NCBI GenBank assembly: GCA_002394635.1
Contig: DGUK01000038.1
Span: 1-36,856, forward strand
Origin: Faecalitalea sp. UBA4312
GTDB lineage: Bacteria > Bacillota_I > Bacilli_A > Erysipelotrichales > Erysipelotrichaceae
Length of the DNA: 36,856 nt
Direction: 5' to 3'
The translations under genes were made by a program, and so were the position numbers. The first letter of the stretch is position 1, and every line of letters begins with the position of its first letter. This document shows, in pieces, positions 33,291 through 36,856 of this stretch. The notes beneath the pieces are model-generated. The model saw only the letters and a list, made by a program, of their open reading frames with translations, was not told the DNA's origin and did no database searches.

Positions 33291-34031
33291 CTATTTCCAT
33301 TCATTTCTCAATATATCGATACCATCCAGCGTGATGATCTTATGAAACAAAACAATGGTCGGTTTCCCGTCCCGGATATAATATCCATCCTCATGATAGT
33401 GACCATGCAGCCAGGCTTTATAATCTAGCTTGGCGGCAATTTTCTCCAAAAACATCTGAATGTCAAAATAAGGCGCATCGTAGTTATTAATATCCAGAAC
33501 AAAACGCCGTGTCAACGGATGTGATTGATAGATATCATGTGTCAAAACATAATCCACCTTCCAATTGTGCGCTTGCAGTGTTTCAATCGCATGATCCATC
33601 TCTTCTTTAGTCGGTAGTTCACATTGCCACCAGTTTACATTGGCTACACGGTATTGCACATCATGACTGGCCCCTCCGCCGAACGTAAAAAACGTATGTC
33701 CATCAATATCAAAGTATTCTCCGCGCATCAGATGCACGATATTGGAGCGGATCCGATGAACCTTTCCTCCATGCCATGTCTCAACCGGATATTCTTTTAA
33801 CAATGTAAAGTTCTCATGGTTTCCATCTATAAAACAAGTCTGCCAAGGCAAAGATTCCAGCCAGTTCAGCCAAAAAGCATCCCCTTTACCTCCATCCCAG
33901 ATACAGCCGAAATCACCGCAGATGATCAAATAGTCATCTGCAGTCAACTGTTTTCCTAACGGAAACTTATCATCCGGGTTTATTTTCGCAATATCTTGTT
34001 CCCGATGCGTGTCCCCTGTAATAAATATCAT
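33291..34031 (-). CDS. Calcineurin-like metallophosphoesterase
   Basis: The 246-residue product has all five motifs of the two-metal family: GDTHRE (6-11), GDFGCIWDGG, GNHENF, the H of LTHD, and LHGHYHEDG. No membrane or secretion signal is present, so it acts in the cytosol, on an unknown phosphoester. AGGTGAG precedes the ATG. It lies first in an operon with the response regulator and kinase. Confidence 0.85.
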   Translation of the reverse strand: MIFITGDTHREQDIAKINPDDKFPLGKQLTADDYLIICGDFGCIWDGGKGDAFWLNWLESLPWQTCFIDGNHENFTLLKEYPVETWHGGKVHRIRSNIVHLMRGEYFDIDGHTFFTFGGGASHDVQYRVANVNWWQCELPTKEEMDHAIETLQAHNWKVDYVLTHDIYQSHPLTRRFVLDINNYDAPYFDIQMFLEKIAAKLDYKAWLHGHYHEDGYYIRDGKPTIVLFHKIITLDGIDILRNEWK

Positions 34032-34046
34032 AATCTCACCTCAATA

Positions 34047-34074
34047 CAAAAGAACTTGATAGACTTCTATCAAG
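34047..34074 (-). terminator. Terminator of the fakA operon
   Basis: CTTGATAG-AAGT-CTATCAAG on the minus strand, then TTCTTTT. It lies between the FakA stop and the phosphoesterase gene. Confidence 0.7.
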
Positions 34075-34085
34075 CTCCTTGTTTT

Positions 34086-35729
34086 TTATTCAACACCGAT
34101 TATAAATGAATAGACCGGTTGTTTTCCTTCATGGATCTCCACTTCGGCCTCACTGACCTCTTCTACATAGTCAGCCAATTGCTGAGCCTGTTCTTCCGTT
34201 GCTTCCATCCCATAGATCAAAGTAACCAGTTCACTGTCCTCATCCAGCATGGAATCCAATAGCTTTTGGCTGGCTTCCATACAATCCGGACAGCTTGCGG
34301 CAATATCTTTTCCGGAGATACCCATGTATTCTCCTTTTTTTATTTCCATTCCATTGTAGGTTGTATCCTTGATTGCGTAAGTTACTTCACCACTCTTCAC
34401 ATGATCGATGGCTTCCTGCATCTCTGCTACGTTATCTTCCACATCCATTTCCGGATTGAACATAACACAAGCTGACAATCCCTGTGGAATCGTCTTAGTC
34501 GGCATTACATGAATATCCTGATCACTACAGATTGTCTGTGCCTGATTGGCTGCCAGAATAATATTGGAATTATTTGGGAAAACAAAAATATGATCGGCAT
34601 CCACCTGTTCAATTGCTTCTACGAAATCCTCCGTGCTCGGATTCATTGTCTGACCACCACCGATAATGATATCCGCCCGCAGTTCGCGGAACATCTGATC
34701 GATACCATCTCCCGGCGCTACCGCAATGATGGCATATTTTTTATGCTCTACAGCAGGCTGTTTTTTGGCATACTGTTTCGCTTCCTCGATCTCAACAATA
34801 TGGTCATGCTGCTGCTGCATGTTTTCTACTTTGATTTTAACAAACTTACCTTGTCGACGACCCATCTTTAAAGCTGTAAATGGTTCTAAAGTATGCACAT
34901 GTACCTTTACCAGATCTTCATCCTGTACACATACCAATGAATTTCCGATGGTGGATAATTCATCTTTAAATCCGGCTTCCGAGAAATGACGAATACCATT
35001 CGCGCTCAACTGGATAATGAATTCCGTACAGAATCCATATTCATCCTCGCCGCCTTCTACCTTGGTCTGCGCCTGTTCGGCTGCTTCGGCTGTTTCCGTC
35101 TTTGTGACCGGTTTGCCCTGCAAAGCCAGCAAGAAACCTTCCAGAATATAATACAGTCCCTTACCACCGCTGTCGACTACACCGACCTCGGCCAGTACCG
35201 GTAAAAGCTCCGGTGTTCTTAGTAAGGATTCATTGGCCTCATCGACCATTTTCTGCATAACCAGTGTACAATCCGTAACTTCTTCCGTCACTGTATACGC
35301 ATAGGTATAATCTGCCGCTTCACGAACAACGGTCAGGATGGTCCCTTCTACCGGACGCATAACCGCTTTGTACGCAATACGGCTGCCGTTCACCAGCGCG
35401 TGGGCCAGCTGCATGGCATCAATGGACTCATTGTCCTCAACCGCCTGATAAATCCCTCGGAAGATCTGTGATGTGATGACACCGGAGTTTCCTCTGGCTC
35501 CCATCAACAAACCACGAGATAAGGCTTTAAAAATTTTTCCAACATGTTCACCCGGTGCTTCCAAAGCGGCTTTGACACCATTGGATACCGTCAGATACAT
35601 GTTGGTTCCGGTATCTCCATCCGGAACCGGAAAGACATTTAAAGAATCGACTTCGGCAGAATGATTTCCAAGATTATTCATACCGGACTCGAGCATCTGT
35701 TTTAATAGTTGACCATTAATCTGTTCCAT
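34086..35729 (-). CDS. fakA: Fatty acid kinase FakA (DAK2 domain; YloV)
   Basis: FakA phosphorylates fatty acids presented by FakB (DegV) proteins, to feed phospholipid synthesis. The 547 residues comprise an N-terminal DAK2 nucleotide-binding domain with SLNVFPVPDGDTGTNM (about 30-45) and GARGNSGVI, a middle domain (DEYGFCTEFIIQL... VHVHTLEP), and a C-terminal DegV-like domain (GDGIDQMF, IFVFPNNSNI). The ATG at 35729 (TAGGAG upstream) gives the expected MEQINGQLLK start; the longer frame starts inside the YloU gene. The yloU-yloV order is conserved in Bacillota. Confidence 0.95.
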   Translation of the reverse strand: MEQINGQLLKQMLESGMNNLGNHSAEVDSLNVFPVPDGDTGTNMYLTVSNGVKAALEAPGEHVGKIFKALSRGLLMGARGNSGVITSQIFRGIYQAVEDNESIDAMQLAHALVNGSRIAYKAVMRPVEGTILTVVREAADYTYAYTVTEEVTDCTLVMQKMVDEANESLLRTPELLPVLAEVGVVDSGGKGLYYILEGFLLALQGKPVTKTETAEAAEQAQTKVEGGEDEYGFCTEFIIQLSANGIRHFSEAGFKDELSTIGNSLVCVQDEDLVKVHVHTLEPFTALKMGRRQGKFVKIKVENMQQQHDHIVEIEEAKQYAKKQPAVEHKKYAIIAVAPGDGIDQMFRELRADIIIGGGQTMNPSTEDFVEAIEQVDADHIFVFPNNSNIILAANQAQTICSDQDIHVMPTKTIPQGLSACVMFNPEMDVEDNVAEMQEAIDHVKSGEVTYAIKDTTYNGMEIKKGEYMGISGKDIAASCPDCMEASQKLLDSMLDEDSELVTLIYGMEATEEQAQQLADYVEEVSEAEVEIHEGKQPVYSFIIGVE

Positions 35730-35739
35730 ATAACTACTC

Positions 35740-36099
35740 CTACTTGGACGCACGAACGCCTTGTACGCAGATATTCACTTCTTTTACTTTTACTTCCAAT
35801 GTTTTTTCCACAACATACTTTACTCGTTTCTGTGCTTCTAAAACAACCTCTGCCAGCTTAATACCCTGCATCACAACAATGTATAAATCCAGAACGATTC
35901 CGTCTTCCTGTTGACGCACAACCACACCACGTGAATAGTTCTCAATTTTCAATAATTCATACCATCCATCACGAACCGCTTTCTGTGAAGCCATTCCGAT
36001 GACCCCATAACACTCTGTGATGGTTCCGCCAGCCAAATTGGCTACAGCGTCTAATGAAATGGATATATTTCCATATTCGGTGGACTTGTTAATAGGCAT
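35740..36099 (-). CDS. yloU: Asp23/Gls24 family protein (YloU)
   Basis: A 119-residue alkaline-shock protein 23 homologue. It starts with YGNISISLDAVANLAGGTITECYGVIGM and ends in VKEVNICVQGVRA, the whole family domain. Asp23 associates with the membrane in S. aureus and is linked to cell envelope stress; YloU is the small conserved member next to fakA. AGGAGG lies 8 nt before the ATG, and FakA begins 10 nt after its stop. Confidence 0.9.
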   Translation of the reverse strand: MPINKSTEYGNISISLDAVANLAGGTITECYGVIGMASQKAVRDGWYELLKIENYSRGVVVRQQEDGIVLDLYIVVMQGIKLAEVVLEAQKRVKYVVEKTLEVKVKEVNICVQGVRASK

Positions 36100-36126
36100 A
36101 CTTGTACCTCCTGTATATCAAGGTAT

Positions 36127-36155
36127 ATTATAATACAACCAATGGTTAAACACAA
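36127..36155 (-). promoter_or_regulatory. Promoter of the yloU-fakA operon
   Basis: TTGTGT (36150-36155), 17-nt spacer, TATAAT (36127-36132) on the minus strand. The spacer contains the 11-bp palindrome AACCA-n-TGGTT, a possible operator. Confidence 0.65.
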
Positions 36156-36196
36156 ATGAACAAAACGTTTCTTTTTCGGATTTTATATGTATGGCT

Positions 36197-36856
36197 TTAA
36201 GGGACCAATCGTCGGATTCCCGGCACTTTACGTAAGAGCCATGTGCCCCCGATCATGATCGGGATCATCACAAACGGTGCCACCAATCGATAAACAAGAA
36301 GCTTAGTATCCACACCTGTTATCATAGGGATGATATCCAACAAAAGAAACTGCTCCAGATAGATTGCGAAAGTATATCTGGAAAGCCAGCCAATGAAGCG
36401 GGCGACCCTTTCTTTTTTCATGATCCGGGATCCGGTTTGTTTCAACAAGACAAAAATGCCGACCGAATACAGAATACATGGCACATTTTGATATCCCTTA
36501 AACGTACGTACGATGGATCCTGCTTCCATAGATGTGATATATGTACCAGCTATATGCATAAACAGTCCCAGTATTGCCAGCAGATATAAGCCTGCTCTTT
36601 GTCTTTTGGTCCACTCTGTATTATGTATAAGCCAGCCGACCACCGGCCAAAACAAGGAACCGGACAGAACACTTAACGTATAGGGCATGGTCCATTCCAC
36701 TTTGCATAAAGCCAGCAGAAACGGGATCAAAGAATTCAATATAAAACCGGTCACAGCCAGATAGGTAAACACAAGCCTTCTTTTCTTCTTTTCTACAGCT
36801 GCAAATAAAGGCATACAAAGATAGATGATGAACAAAGGCGTAAAGAACCAGTACAT
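36197..36856 (-). CDS. Acyltransferase-3 family membrane protein, C-terminal part (cut by window edge)
   Basis: About 219 residues with six or seven membrane helices and FFTPLFIIYLCMPLFAAV at the window edge, the usual mid-protein segment of OafA/YiaH-like acyltransferase 3 proteins (WFFxPLxxxYLxxP). These transfer acetyl or other acyl groups to surface sugars. The N-terminal part, with the catalytic His region, lies beyond the right edge. The Met at the edge is most likely internal, not a start. The C-terminal GGTWLLRKVPGIRRLVP is intact. Confidence 0.75.
   Translation of the reverse strand: MYWFFTPLFIIYLCMPLFAAVEKKKRRLVFTYLAVTGFILNSLIPFLLALCKVEWTMPYTLSVLSGSLFWPVVGWLIHNTEWTKRQRAGLYLLAILGLFMHIAGTYITSMEAGSIVRTFKGYQNVPCILYSVGIFVLLKQTGSRIMKKERVARFIGWLSRYTFAIYLEQFLLLDIIPMITGVDTKLLVYRLVAPFVMIPIMIGGTWLLRKVPGIRRLVP

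Noticed and set aside
36197..36856. Complete gene starting at the Met at 36856
   Set aside because: The first residues match an internal helix of acyltransferase 3, and the family is about 330-380 residues, so the start lies beyond the window.

Overview
The window looks like a stretch of chromosome from a low-to-mid GC, fermentative Gram-positive bacterium (Bacillota, most probably class Erysipelotrichia; this is inferred from gene content and protein style, no search was run). Supporting signs are a T-box leader on asnS, strong AGGAGG ribosome sites, a pyrophosphate-type phosphofructokinase, Rex, an L-lactate dehydrogenase, the rapZ-yvcK-whiA cluster, a YloU/FakA pair and an LCP wall-polymer ligase. 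No rRNA, tRNA, CRISPR array or intact mobile element is visible. Most genes are on the minus strand.

Layout. 1-6.1 kb: 5' part of PPi-phosphofructokinase, an ABC-F ATPase, a catalytically dead amidase-fold protein, a split-barrel flavin-type protein (plus strand), and asnS behind an Asn T-box. 6.1-11.8 kb: a long minus-strand run read rapZ, yvcK, whiA, lipoprotein, NusG-II protein, Gx transporter, TSCPD protein and a small membrane protein, with many ATGA overlaps, then rex with its own promoter and a near-perfect Rex operator. 11.8-12.8 kb: a plus-strand HAD/VanZ pair. 12.8-16.2 kb: an acyl-CoA operon (acyl-CoA dehydrogenase, crotonase-fold enzyme, two CoA-transferase subunits). 16.5-20.3 kb: envelope genes (LCP ligase, DUF4015 glycoside hydrolase) and an FlK-like thioesterase. 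20.3-20.7 kb: a decayed IS200/IS605-like remnant abutting an 8-TM protein gene. 21.8-24.4 kb: cardiolipin synthase and a membrane-anchored, anthrax-lethal-factor-like metallopeptidase. 24.4-27.6 kb: divergent aconitase and citrate synthase. 27.7-31.3 kb: a small unknown protein, a protein with a histone-H1-like tail, HtrA and L-lactate dehydrogenase. 31.3-36.9 kb: a two-component system with a metallophosphoesterase, the FakA/YloU pair, and part of an acyltransferase-3.

How the genes work together. Central metabolism is fermentative: PPi-dependent glycolysis, lactate formation under a probable CcpA site, redox sensing by Rex, and citrate synthase plus aconitase as the start of a biosynthetic TCA branch. 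Much of the rest concerns the envelope: LCP, DUF4015, cardiolipin synthase, HtrA, VanZ, and the amidase-like and peptidase proteins.

The most unusual signals are a recurring promoter architecture in which the -10 box ends 6-7 nt before the ATG with little or no Shine-Dalgarno (five candidate leaderless genes, four of them with an N-terminal membrane segment); the lethal-factor-like membrane peptidase; the histone-tail protein; a crotonase-fold enzyme lacking both hydratase glutamates inside an otherwise butyrate-like operon; and the IS200 remnant that seems to have replaced the 5' end of a membrane-protein gene.
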